Shown one piece after another: positions 8,361-16,700 of a DNA stretch of 53,458 nucleotides (its first letter is position 1; every line of letters starts with the position of its first letter). The DNA is taken from contig NZ_ML123034.1 in NCBI RefSeq assembly GCF_003846185.1, positions 2,010,402 to 2,063,859 of the forward strand. Reading direction: 5' to 3'. Position numbers and translations under genes: made by a program. The DNA is from Streptomyces sp. ADI96-02 (GTDB lineage Bacteria > Actinomycetota > Actinomycetes > Streptomycetales > Streptomycetaceae). Below the pieces are notes generated by a model. It did no database searches and was not told the DNA's origin. It saw only the letters and a program-made list of their open reading frames with translations.

Positions 8361-9644
8361 TCAGCCGCCGATGACCACGCGGCGCACGCCCGCCCAGTTG
8401 GCCGGGTCCGTCGTGCGGCGGCCGTCGACCAGGACGCGGACGTCCGGGAGGTCGGCGGCGGACAGCTCGCGGTACTCGGCGTGGTCGGCCTGGAGGATCG
8501 CGGCGGTGACGGCCTGGCTGTCGTGCGGGACGAGGCCGAGGGCGGTCAGCTCCTCGGCGGTGTACATCGGGTCCGAGACGAACGGCACCGCGCCCCGCGC
8601 CTTCAGGGCCTCGACGACGCCGAAGACGCCGGAGAAGGCGGTCTCCTTGACGCCGCCGCGGTAGGCCGCGCCGAGCACCAGCACGCCGACGCCGTCCAGG
8701 TCGCCGTAGGCGGCGGCCAGCAGGTCGACGGCGTACGACGGCATCGCCGCGTTGGCCTCGCGGGCCGAGCGTACGACGGTCGCCTCCGGGTCGTTCCACA
8801 GGTACATCCGCGGGTAGATCGGGATGCAGTGGCCGCCGACGGCGATGCCCGGCTGGTGGATGTGGCTGTAGGGCTGGCTGTTGCAGGCCTCGATGACCTT
8901 CTTGACGTCGATGTCGTTGCGGTCGGCGAACCGGGCGAACTGGTTGGCCAGGCCGATGTTGACGTCCCGGTAGGTCGTCTCGGCGAGCTTCGCCAGCTCC
9001 GACGCCTCCGCCGTCCCGAGGTCCCACACGCCGTTGGGGCGGGGCAGGTCGTCGCGCTCGTCGAAGTCGAGCACCGCCTCGTAGAAGGCGACGCCGCGCT
9101 CCGCGGACGCCTCGTCGATGCCGCCGACGAGCTTGGGGTAGCGGCGCAGGTCGGCGAAGACCCGGCCGGTCAGGACCCGCTCCGGGGAGAAGACCAGGTG
9201 GAAGTCCTCGCCCGGGGTGAGGCCGGAACCCTCGGCCAGCATCGGGGCCCATCGGGTGCGGGTGGTGCCGACCGGCAGCGTGGTCTCGTAGCTCACCAGG
9301 GTGCCCGGCTTCAGGCCCGCCGCGATGGCCTTCGTGGCCGCGTCCATCCAGCCGAAGTCGGGCGTGCCCTCGGCGTCCACGAAGAGCGGCACGACGACCA
9401 CGACGGCGTCGGACGCGGCGACCGCGGCCGTGGTGTCCGTGGTCGCGGAGAGCAGGCCGGCGCCGACGGTCTCCTTGAGCTTGACGTCGAGGTCGTGCTC
9501 GCCGGGGAAGGGCTCGGTGGCCGCGTTGACCAGCTCGACGACCTTCGCGTTCACGTCCGCGCCGATGACCTTGTGGCCCTTCGCGGCGAACTGCACGGCG
9601 AGCGGAAGCCCGATCTTGCCGAGCGCGACTACACAGATGTTCAT
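8361..9644 (-). CDS. Nucleotide-sugar 6-dehydrogenase (WbpA/WecC/UDP-GlcNAc type)
   Basis: A 427-aa UDP-sugar dehydrogenase read from ATG 9644 with AGGAAG upstream. It has the N-terminal Rossmann region (ICVVALGKIGLPLAVQFAAKGHKVIGAD), the VSYETTLPVGTT and VFSPERVLTG blocks, and the active-site Cys273 in GGHCIPIYP. The family oxidises C6 of a UDP-sugar twice with NAD+ through a thiohemiacetal to give the uronic acid. The region around Cys273 and the neighbouring genes point to UDP-GlcNAc or UDP-ManNAc rather than UDP-glucose. It would be step one (WbpA-like) of UDP-diacetamido-uronic acid synthesis. The Gly motif reads A-L-G-K-I-G instead of the usual G-x-G-x-x-G, a small deviation. It lies 4 nt after the GT2 gene in the same operon. 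Confidence 0.88.
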   Translation of the reverse strand: MNICVVALGKIGLPLAVQFAAKGHKVIGADVNAKVVELVNAATEPFPGEHDLDVKLKETVGAGLLSATTDTTAAVAASDAVVVVVPLFVDAEGTPDFGWMDAATKAIAAGLKPGTLVSYETTLPVGTTRTRWAPMLAEGSGLTPGEDFHLVFSPERVLTGRVFADLRRYPKLVGGIDEASAERGVAFYEAVLDFDERDDLPRPNGVWDLGTAEASELAKLAETTYRDVNIGLANQFARFADRNDIDVKKVIEACNSQPYSHIHQPGIAVGGHCIPIYPRMYLWNDPEATVVRSAREANAAMPSYAVDLLAAAYGDLDGVGVLVLGAAYRGGVKETAFSGVFGVVEALKARGAVPFVSDPMYTAEELTALGLVPHDSQAVTAAILQADHAEYRELSAADLPDVRVLVDGRRTTDPANWAGVRRVVIGG

Positions 9645-9648
9645 CGGG

Positions 9649-11265
9649 TTACTTCCTCTTCGACCTGGACAGCTTGCGGCGCAGCCGTGCGCCCACACCG
9701 GACTTCGGTTCCCGCAGCGGAGCCGTGGTGATCACCAGCCGGCCCTTCGCGTTCGAGCTCGCCGCGACGCGGTACGGAGCGGTCCCGCCCCACCGGCGCG
9801 CCAGCGGCATCGGCCGGCCCTCGGTGCGGACCGGGATCTCGTACGTGGAGCCCGCGACGTCGACGTAGACGCGCACGCCCCGCTTGGCCCGGACCGCCTG
9901 GACCGGCACGCGAGCGGTGAGCAGGGTTCCTCCGCCGGGGCCGGCCGGTCGTGCGGTGACATCGCCCTCTGCCGCGGGCCTCGAAGCGGCGGTGAGCTTG
10001 CGGGCGCCCGCCTTGTCCGCGCTCTGCGGCATGGCGCTGCGGGCGAGGGCCACCGTGGCGGACGACGTGTCGCCGGTGATGCCGAGCCGCAGCGTGACGG
10101 TGAGCGAGAGGTCCGTCCCGCTCTGCTCCCAGTCGGCCGCCTCCATGCGCGTACCGGAGGAGAGGCGGCCCGCGACCGTCTCGCCGAGCACTTCGTAGTA
10201 GCGGTCGTCCAGGCCGACGGCGGCGTCGCGGAAGCCCGGATAGCCGGCGAAGGCCCGGCCGCCCTCCAGGTGGAAGGGCGGCGCGCCGTGCTCGGCCTCG
10301 TCCGCGATGGCGCGGCCCAGCTCCTCGACCGCACCGCGTTCCGCGAGCCCGAACCGGACGCGCCGCTTCACTCCGGTGCCGTCGCGCAGGGCGTCGGTGA
10401 AGTACGCCTCGACCAGCACGCCGACCCCCTCGCACACCAGGCGCCGGGTGGCGGAGTCGAGGGCGAGGAAGTCCTTCTGGAGGAGCTTGGACAGCTCCCA
10501 GTCGAAGTGCCGCTTGAGGACGGCGTCGCGTTGCGGACCGGCGGGGATCAGAGCGGCCGTGTGCTCCATGATCATCGACGTGCACCGGAGGCGGGCCAGG
10601 TGATCGGCCCGGTAGGTGATGTTGCTCGCGTCTCCGCGCTTGACCGCGTAGTAGTACGTGTAGTCCGACAGCACCGAGATCTTGCGGGCCCGTACGCACG
10701 CCTCGATGGTGAACGGCTGGTCGCTGCCGACCGGCAGGTCCTCGGGGAAGCGCAGGCCGTGCTTCTCGACCATCGCACGGCGGAAGAGCTTGGTGTTGGC
10801 CAGGGTGTAGGGAAGCTGCGATTCGTACAGGCTGACGTCCGGGATGTTCCCGGTGTACAGCTTCTGATGGACGTAACGCCCGTTGGTCCCGACCATCTTG
10901 CCGATGACCACGTCGGACTCGTTGGCGTCGGCGCAGGCGACCATCCGCTCCAGGGCTTCTTCGCCGAGATGATCGTCCGAGCCGACGAAGTACACGAACC
11001 GGCCGGTCGCCAGGTCCAGGGCGCGATTGCTCGGAACAGCCGGACCGCCGGAGTTGGACTGGTGGACCACGGTGAAGGTGTCCGGGTAGCGCTGGGCGAA
11101 ACGGTCGAGTTCCTTGCCGCTCTCGTCCGTCGAACCGTCGTCGACGGCGATGACCTGAAGCCGGTCGAGTCCGATGCTCTGACCCACCAGCGAATTAAGG
11201 CATTCGGTCAGATACGGCATCGTGTTGTAGACGGCGACGACGACCGTGACATCGGGAGTGGTCAA
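9649..11265 (-). CDS. Glycosyltransferase family 2 with long C-terminal extension
   Basis: A 538-aa protein with a GT-A domain at residues ~1-230: TVVVAVYNTMPYLTECLNSL, VIAVDDGSTDES, then NRALDLATGRFVYFVGSDDHL, where SDD is the metal/nucleotide-binding D-x-D equivalent. Residues ~330-515 are rich in beta-prone segments and have no transmembrane helices; the last ~20 residues are Lys/Arg-rich and may bind membrane or polymer. The start is TTG 11265, overlapping the upstream stop as TTGA, with AGGGG 8 nt before it. It likely transfers a sugar to the growing wall glycopolymer on the cytoplasmic face. The extension resembles those of actinobacterial wall-polymer transferases, but I cannot assign a known domain to it. 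Confidence 0.8.
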   Translation of the reverse strand: MTTPDVTVVVAVYNTMPYLTECLNSLVGQSIGLDRLQVIAVDDGSTDESGKELDRFAQRYPDTFTVVHQSNSGGPAVPSNRALDLATGRFVYFVGSDDHLGEEALERMVACADANESDVVIGKMVGTNGRYVHQKLYTGNIPDVSLYESQLPYTLANTKLFRRAMVEKHGLRFPEDLPVGSDQPFTIEACVRARKISVLSDYTYYYAVKRGDASNITYRADHLARLRCTSMIMEHTAALIPAGPQRDAVLKRHFDWELSKLLQKDFLALDSATRRLVCEGVGVLVEAYFTDALRDGTGVKRRVRFGLAERGAVEELGRAIADEAEHGAPPFHLEGGRAFAGYPGFRDAAVGLDDRYYEVLGETVAGRLSSGTRMEAADWEQSGTDLSLTVTLRLGITGDTSSATVALARSAMPQSADKAGARKLTAASRPAAEGDVTARPAGPGGGTLLTARVPVQAVRAKRGVRVYVDVAGSTYEIPVRTEGRPMPLARRWGGTAPYRVAASSNAKGRLVITTAPLREPKSGVGARLRRKLSRSKRK

Positions 11266-12287
11266 TTTCTCGGCCCCTGAATCTTTTCCGAGTCACTCAT
11301 GAGACGGACGGTGACACCGCTGTCGGCCGATTCCAGCAGCGATGCCGCGACCTCGACGGTACGGAGTCCCTGGCGCAGCGTACAAATGTCGGACGTCTCG
11401 CCCCGTACGGCGTCGCGGAAGAGCTCGTGCTCGACCAGCAGGGGTTCGCGCTTCGGTATGGCGTAGCGGATCATGTCCCCCTCGGAGACCCCGCGGAACG
11501 CGCGCAGCGCTTCCCATTCGGTGGCGACCGAGGCGTTGGAGTGGAACGTGAGGTCGCCGGTGAGCGTGTCGGCGATGAAGCAGCCGCGGTCGCCGGTGAC
11601 CGAGGTGAACCGCTCCTTGAGCGGGCTCAGCCAGTTGACCAGGTGGTTCACCATCGTGCCGTCGGCGAGCTGGCCCACGGCGGAGACCATGTCCTCGTGC
11701 GGGCGGCCGGACTTCGAGACCGTGTGGGCCGCGATCGAGGCGTACTCCTGGCCGGTGACCCAGCCCGTCAGGTCGATGTCGTGCGTGGCGAGGTCCTTGA
11801 CCACGCCGACGTCGGCGATGCGGTGCGGGAACGGGCCCTGGCGGCGGGTGACGACCTGGTAGACGTCGCCCAGCTCGCCGTTCTCCAGGCGGCTGCGCAG
11901 GGAGAGCAGGGCCGGGTTGCAGCGCTCGATGTGGCCGACTCCGGCGACCAGGTCGCGCGACTCGAACGCCTCGACCAGGCGGCGCGCGCCCTCCACGGTG
12001 TCCGCCAGGGGCTTCTCGATCAGTGCGCTGACCCCGGCCTCGGCGAGCTGGAGGCCGACCTCCTCGTGCAGGGCGGTGGGGCAGGCCACCACGGCGTAGT
12101 CGACGCCGCGGGCGATCAGCTCCTCGACGGTGTCCAGGACCGTCGCGCCCTGCGCCCAGCCGTTGGTGTCGCCCATCGGGTCGACGACGGCGGCCAGTTC
12201 GACGCCGTCCAGCCCGGCCAGGACCCGGGCGTGGTGGCGGCCCATGGAGCCCAGGCCGATGAGTCCGGCCCGCAGTGCGGTGCTCAC
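11262..12287 (-). CDS. Gfo/Idh/MocA-family oxidoreductase (WbpB/WlbA-like)
   Basis: A 341-aa NAD(P)-dependent oxidoreductase. The N-terminal G-L-G-S-M-G (residues 11-16) with R-H-H-A-R is the dinucleotide motif. E91-K-P is the conserved catalytic Lys segment of the Gfo/Idh family. GHIERCNPALL and DVGVVKDLATHDIDL carry conserved residues of the C-terminal sheet domain. Start is GTG 12287, overlapping the aminotransferase stop (GTGA) with GGGGAG upstream. In the inferred pathway it oxidises the 3-hydroxyl of UDP-GlcNAcA to the 3-keto sugar that the adjacent aminotransferase uses; WbpB/WbpE and WlbA/WlbC pairs are organised the same way. Substrate is inferred. Confidence 0.85.
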   Translation of the reverse strand: MSTALRAGLIGLGSMGRHHARVLAGLDGVELAAVVDPMGDTNGWAQGATVLDTVEELIARGVDYAVVACPTALHEEVGLQLAEAGVSALIEKPLADTVEGARRLVEAFESRDLVAGVGHIERCNPALLSLRSRLENGELGDVYQVVTRRQGPFPHRIADVGVVKDLATHDIDLTGWVTGQEYASIAAHTVSKSGRPHEDMVSAVGQLADGTMVNHLVNWLSPLKERFTSVTGDRGCFIADTLTGDLTFHSNASVATEWEALRAFRGVSEGDMIRYAIPKREPLLVEHELFRDAVRGETSDICTLRQGLRTVEVAASLLESADSGVTVRLMSDSEKIQGPRN

Positions 12288-13402
12288 AGGCTCTCCCCCA
12301 GGGCGTTGACCGCGGTGACGATCCGGTCGAGGTCGCCGGGGGTGAGCGAGGGATGCACCGGCAGCGAGACGACCTCGGCGGCGGCCTTCTCGGTCTCGGG
12401 CAGGTCCCAGGTGCGGCCCGCCTTCTGGTCCGGCTCCCAGTAGGGCTTGAGCCGGTGGATCGGCGTCGGGTAGTAGACCGCGTTGCCGATGCCCGCCTCG
12501 GTGAGCTTCGCCATCGCGGCGTCCCGGTCGCCCCGGATCCGGACCGTGTACTGGTGGTAGACGTGACGGGCGCCCTCGGCGACCGGCGGCGTGAGGACGT
12601 TCGGCGCGCTGATGTGCGCGTCGAGGAAGGCGGCGTTGGCGCGGCGCTGCTCGGTCCAGCCCTCGACCTTGGCGAGCTGGACGCGCCCGACGGCGGCGGA
12701 CACGTCCGTCATCCGCATGTTGGCGCCGACGATCTCGTTGGCGTACCGCTGCTCCATGCCCTGGTTGCGCAGCAGGCGCAGGGTGCGGGCGAGTTCGGCG
12801 TCGGCCGTGGTGACCATGCCGCCTTCGAGCGCGTGCATGTTCTTGGTCGGGTAGAAGCTGAAGGTGCCGCCCGCGCCGAACGCGCCGACGGGGGTGCCGT
12901 TCAGCGCGGCGGCGTGCGCCTGGCAGGCGTCCTCGACGACCGCGAGCCGGTGCTTCTCCGCGATGGGCATGAGCCGGTCCATCGCCGCCGGGTGGCCGTA
13001 GAGGTGCACCGGCATGATCGCCGCGGTGCGCGGGGTGATCGCGGCCTCGACGGCGGACGGGTCGAGGCCGAAGCCGTCCGGCTCGATGTCGGCGAAGACG
13101 ACGTCGGCGCCGACCAGGCGGACCGCGTTGGCGGAGGCGGCGAACGAGAAGGAGGGCACGATCACCTCGTCGCCCGGCCCGACGCCCAGGGCCAGGAGCA
13201 GCAGGTGGAGTGCCGAGGTGCCCGAGTTCACGGCGACGCAGTGCCGGCCGTCGACCAGGTGCGAGAAACCCTCTTCGAAGGCAGCGACCTCGGGTCCCTG
13301 CACGACGCGGCCACTGCGCAGTACGCGGACCGCGGCCTCGATCTCGTCTTCCCCGATGACCGGACGGGCAGCAGGAATCGGCTGCTCGTTGATGCTCGTC
13401 AT
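12284..13402 (-). CDS. DegT/DnrJ/EryC1-family sugar aminotransferase (WbpE-like)
   Basis: A 372-aa PLP enzyme starting at ATG 13402 with a strong AAGGAGG 6 nt upstream. The family motifs are clear: SGTSALHLLLLALGVGPGDEV binds the PLP phosphate, VEDACQAHAA carries the Asp that pairs with the PLP nitrogen, and K187 in FSFYPTKNMHALEGG is the Schiff-base lysine. These enzymes move an amino group from glutamate to a keto sugar nucleotide. With the Gfo/Idh gene directly coupled downstream, the likely reaction is amination at C3 of 3-keto UDP-GlcNAcA. It is the first gene of the - arm operon, so the 331-nt region upstream (13403-13733) should contain the operon promoter. Confidence 0.87.
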   Translation of the reverse strand: MTSINEQPIPAARPVIGEDEIEAAVRVLRSGRVVQGPEVAAFEEGFSHLVDGRHCVAVNSGTSALHLLLLALGVGPGDEVIVPSFSFAASANAVRLVGADVVFADIEPDGFGLDPSAVEAAITPRTAAIMPVHLYGHPAAMDRLMPIAEKHRLAVVEDACQAHAAALNGTPVGAFGAGGTFSFYPTKNMHALEGGMVTTADAELARTLRLLRNQGMEQRYANEIVGANMRMTDVSAAVGRVQLAKVEGWTEQRRANAAFLDAHISAPNVLTPPVAEGARHVYHQYTVRIRGDRDAAMAKLTEAGIGNAVYYPTPIHRLKPYWEPDQKAGRTWDLPETEKAAAEVVSLPVHPSLTPGDLDRIVTAVNALGESL

Positions 13403-13546
13403 GGACGTCCTCCTTGAACACCGCAAGAGCTCGTACTGGGCAGAGCTCTGGGGTGCGGGACGCCTCACGAGGCCGCGCGTAACCCCACCGGCGCGATGCC
13501 GACGCCCTGCCGAGGAATCTGGCCCGGTCTCTCTCGGCCACCGGGC

Positions 13547-13729
13547 CCGGTCACCGGTTGTAGTTTCCGCGGAATACGTACAGGCCGGCGACCGCCGTCA
13601 CATTATCAGGGATTTCTCAGCCCATTTCGGGCCGGTTAACCGGCTCCTGCATCAGTTCTGAAACAAAGACCGCGACCCGCCCCGAAAACACTCGGGGCGG
13701 GCCACGGAGAATGAACGGCCGGTTACCGG
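13547..13729. repeat. Three palindromic CCGGT(N)ACCGG boxes in intergenic region
   Basis: The 13403-13733 gap between the aminotransferase start and the rne stop contains no plausible gene. It has three near-identical palindromes: CCGGTCACCGG at 13547-13557, CCGGTTAACCGG at 13632-13643 (14 bp if flanks are counted), and CCGGTTACCGG at 13719-13729. They are spaced 85 and 87 nt apart. A GATAAT hexamer on the - strand (13607-13602) lies near the middle box and is the best -10 candidate I see, without a good -35. The boxes may be operators for the - arm operon; the third also abuts the rne terminator. Confidence 0.45.
13676..13701 (-). terminator. Terminator after rne
   Basis: The 10-bp perfect stem CCCGCCCCGA / TCGGGGCGGG closes over a 6-nt loop (13686-13691). 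It starts 33 nt downstream of the rne stop codon on the - strand. Confidence 0.7.
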
Positions 13730-13733
13730 TTCA

Positions 13734-16700
13734 TCAACTGCTCGACGGACCGTCCTGCGCGGACGGGGCGGAAGCGGTCACGGAAGGCGACGACTGCTCT
13801 GCGGCGACCGTCTTCCTGGTCGTCTTCTTCGCGGTCGTCTTCGCGGTCGTCTTGGCCGTCGTCTTCTTGGCGGCGGTCTTCTTGGCGACCGTCTTCTTCG
13901 CCACCGCCTTCTTGGCCGGAGCCTTCTTCGCGGCGGCCTTGCGGGCCGTCTTCTTCGCCGGGGCCGGAGCCTCCTCCGACGCCGGTTCGGCGCTCTCGGC
14001 GGAATCACCGGCCGCGCCGGTCTCCGCCGGACCCGCCGCCGACTCGACCACGACGACCGCCGAATCGTCCGCGCCGGCGGGCGGTCCGGCGGGGGCAGTG
14101 GCCTTGCGGGTCACCCGCCGACGGGCGCGCGGCGGAGCGGCCGGGGCTTCGGTCGCCTCGGCTGCGGGAGCCTCGGCGGCCTCGGCCGCGGGGGCCGACG
14201 TCGCCGGGGCGGCCGGCGTCTCGGCCGCGGGCGTCTCGACGACCGGGTCCTCGGCGGCGACCGGGTCCGCGGCGGACTCGGCGCTCGCGGTGGACGCCTC
14301 CCTCACGGTCGGCTCGGCGCTCGCGCTCTCCTGCGGCGGGCCCGCCGGTGCGGACGCCTTGCGGGTCGCGCGCCGACGCGTACGGCCCTGGGGCGCGGCC
14401 TCGGCAGCGGGCGCCTCGGCCACCGGGGCCTGGGGCTCGGGCGCTTCGGCCACCGGAGCCTCGGGCTCGGGCGTGGCGCGGACCGGTTCGGGCCGAGCCT
14501 CGGCCACCGGCGCGGGCGCGGCGGCCTTCGGGGCCCCGGCCGGGGCCGAGACCTTACGGGTGGCCCGGCGGCGTCCCCGGCCGCGCGAAGCGGCGGCCTC
14601 GGCCTCGGCGGGGCTGCTGTACAGCTCCTCGTCGGCGACGAACTCCGGCTCGGCGAGCGCCACCGGAGCCGCGACCTCGGCGGCCAGTTTCGCCTCGGTC
14701 TCGGTCTCGGCGTGCTCGGCCTCGGCGGCCGGGCGCTCGTCGTTGCCGTGGTCCTGGTCGTGGCCGTGCTCGTGGTCCTGGCCCGCGCCGCCCCGGCCGC
14801 GCTTCTTGGACTTCTTGCCGCCGCCCCCGCCTCCGGAGGTCGTCGGCTGCTCCATGTGGACGATGACGCCGCGCCCGTTGCAGTGGACGCAGGTCTCGGA
14901 GAAGGACTCCAACAGGCCCTGGCCCACCCGCTTGCGGGTCATCTGCACCAGGCCGAGCGAGGTGACCTCGGCGACCTGGTGCTTGGTGCGGTCGCGGCCC
15001 AGGCATTCGAGGAGCCGCCGCAGCACCAGGTCCCGGTTGGACTCCAGCACCATGTCGATGAAGTCGACGACGACGATGCCGCCGAGGTCGCGCAGCCGCA
15101 GCTGGCGCACGATCTCCTCGGCCGCCTCCAGGTTGTTCCTGGTGACGGTCTCCTCCAGGTTGCCGCCCTGGCCGGTGAACTTGCCGGTGTTGACGTCGAC
15201 GACGATCATCGCCTCGGTCTTGTCGATCACCAGCGAACCGCCGCTGGGCAGGTAGACCTTGCGGTCCAGCGCCTTCATCAGCTGCTCGTCGATGCGGTAC
15301 GTCGCGAAGACGTCCACCTCGGACGTCCAGCGCGACAGCCGCTCCGTCAGGTCGGGCGCGACGTGCGAGACGTAGCCGTGGATGGTCTCCCACGCCTCGT
15401 CACCGCTGACGATGACCTTGGAGAAGTCCTCGTTGAAGATGTCGCGCACGACCCGGACGGTCATGTCCGGCTCGCCGTAGAGCAGCGTGGGCGCGTTGGA
15501 GCTGCCCGTGCTCTTCGACTTCTTCTGGATCTCCTCCCACTGCTGCTGGAGGCGTTCGACGTCGCGGCGCAGCTCGTCCTCGCTCGCGCCCTCGGCGGCG
15601 GTGCGCACGATGACGCCCGCGTCCTCGGGGACGATCTTCTTGAGGATGGTCTTCAGGCGGGAGCGCTCGGTGTCGGGCAGCTTGCGGCTGATCCCGGTCA
15701 TCGAGCCCTCGGGCACGTAGACGAGGTAGCGGCCGGGCAGCGAGACCTGGCTGGTCAGACGGGCGCCCTTGTGGCCGATCGGGTCCTTGGTCACCTGGAC
15801 CAGGACCGACTGGCCGGACTTGAGGGCGGTCTCGATGCGGCGCGGCCCGTGGGCCATGCCGAGCGCCTCGAAGTTGACCTCGCCCGCGTACAGGACGGCG
15901 TTGCGGCCCTTGCCGATGTCGACGAAGGCGGCCTCCATGGACGGCAGGACGTTCTGCACCTTGCCCAGGTAGACGTTGCCGACGTAGCTGGTGGCCTGCT
16001 CCTTGTTGACGTAGTGCTCGACGAGCACGTTGTCCTCGAGGACGCCGATCTGGGTGCGCTCGCCGCTCTGGCGGACGACCATCACGCGCTCGACGGCCTC
16101 GCGGCGGGCCAGGAACTCCGCCTCGGTGATGATCGGCACCCGGCGGCGGCCCTGCTCGCGGCCCTCGCGGCGGCGCTGCTTCTTGGCCTCCATCCGGGTC
16201 GAGCCCTTGATGGACTGGACCTCGTCGAAGCCCGTGCCCGGCTCGCGCTCCTCCTTCTTGCGGGGCTCGCGGACCTTGACGACCGTACGCTCCGGGTCGT
16301 CCGTGCCGTTGTCGGCCTCCGGCGCGCCCTCTCCGCTGCGGCGGCGACGGCGGCGGCGACGGCGGCTGCTGCTCGACCCGGACGAGGAGTCGTGGTCCTC
16401 GTCCTCCTCGTCGGCGTCCTGCGCCTGGCCCTGCTCCTCGTCGGAGCGGGCGGCGTCGGAGCGGGCGTCCTTGCTGTCCTCGGAACGGGCCGGCTGCGTA
16501 CGGGCGGCGGGCTCGTCGCCGTTCTGCTCGGCGTCGTCCCCGTCGCCGGCCTCGCCCCGGCGACGGCGGCGGCCACCACGACGGCGGCGGCGCGAGGGTC
16601 GGTCGCCGTACTCGTCGGCGTCGTCGCCCTCGTGCTCGGCGTCCACGTCGGCGTCGTGCTCGTCCTCGGCCTGCTGCTCGGCGGGCTCCGCCGGGGCGGC

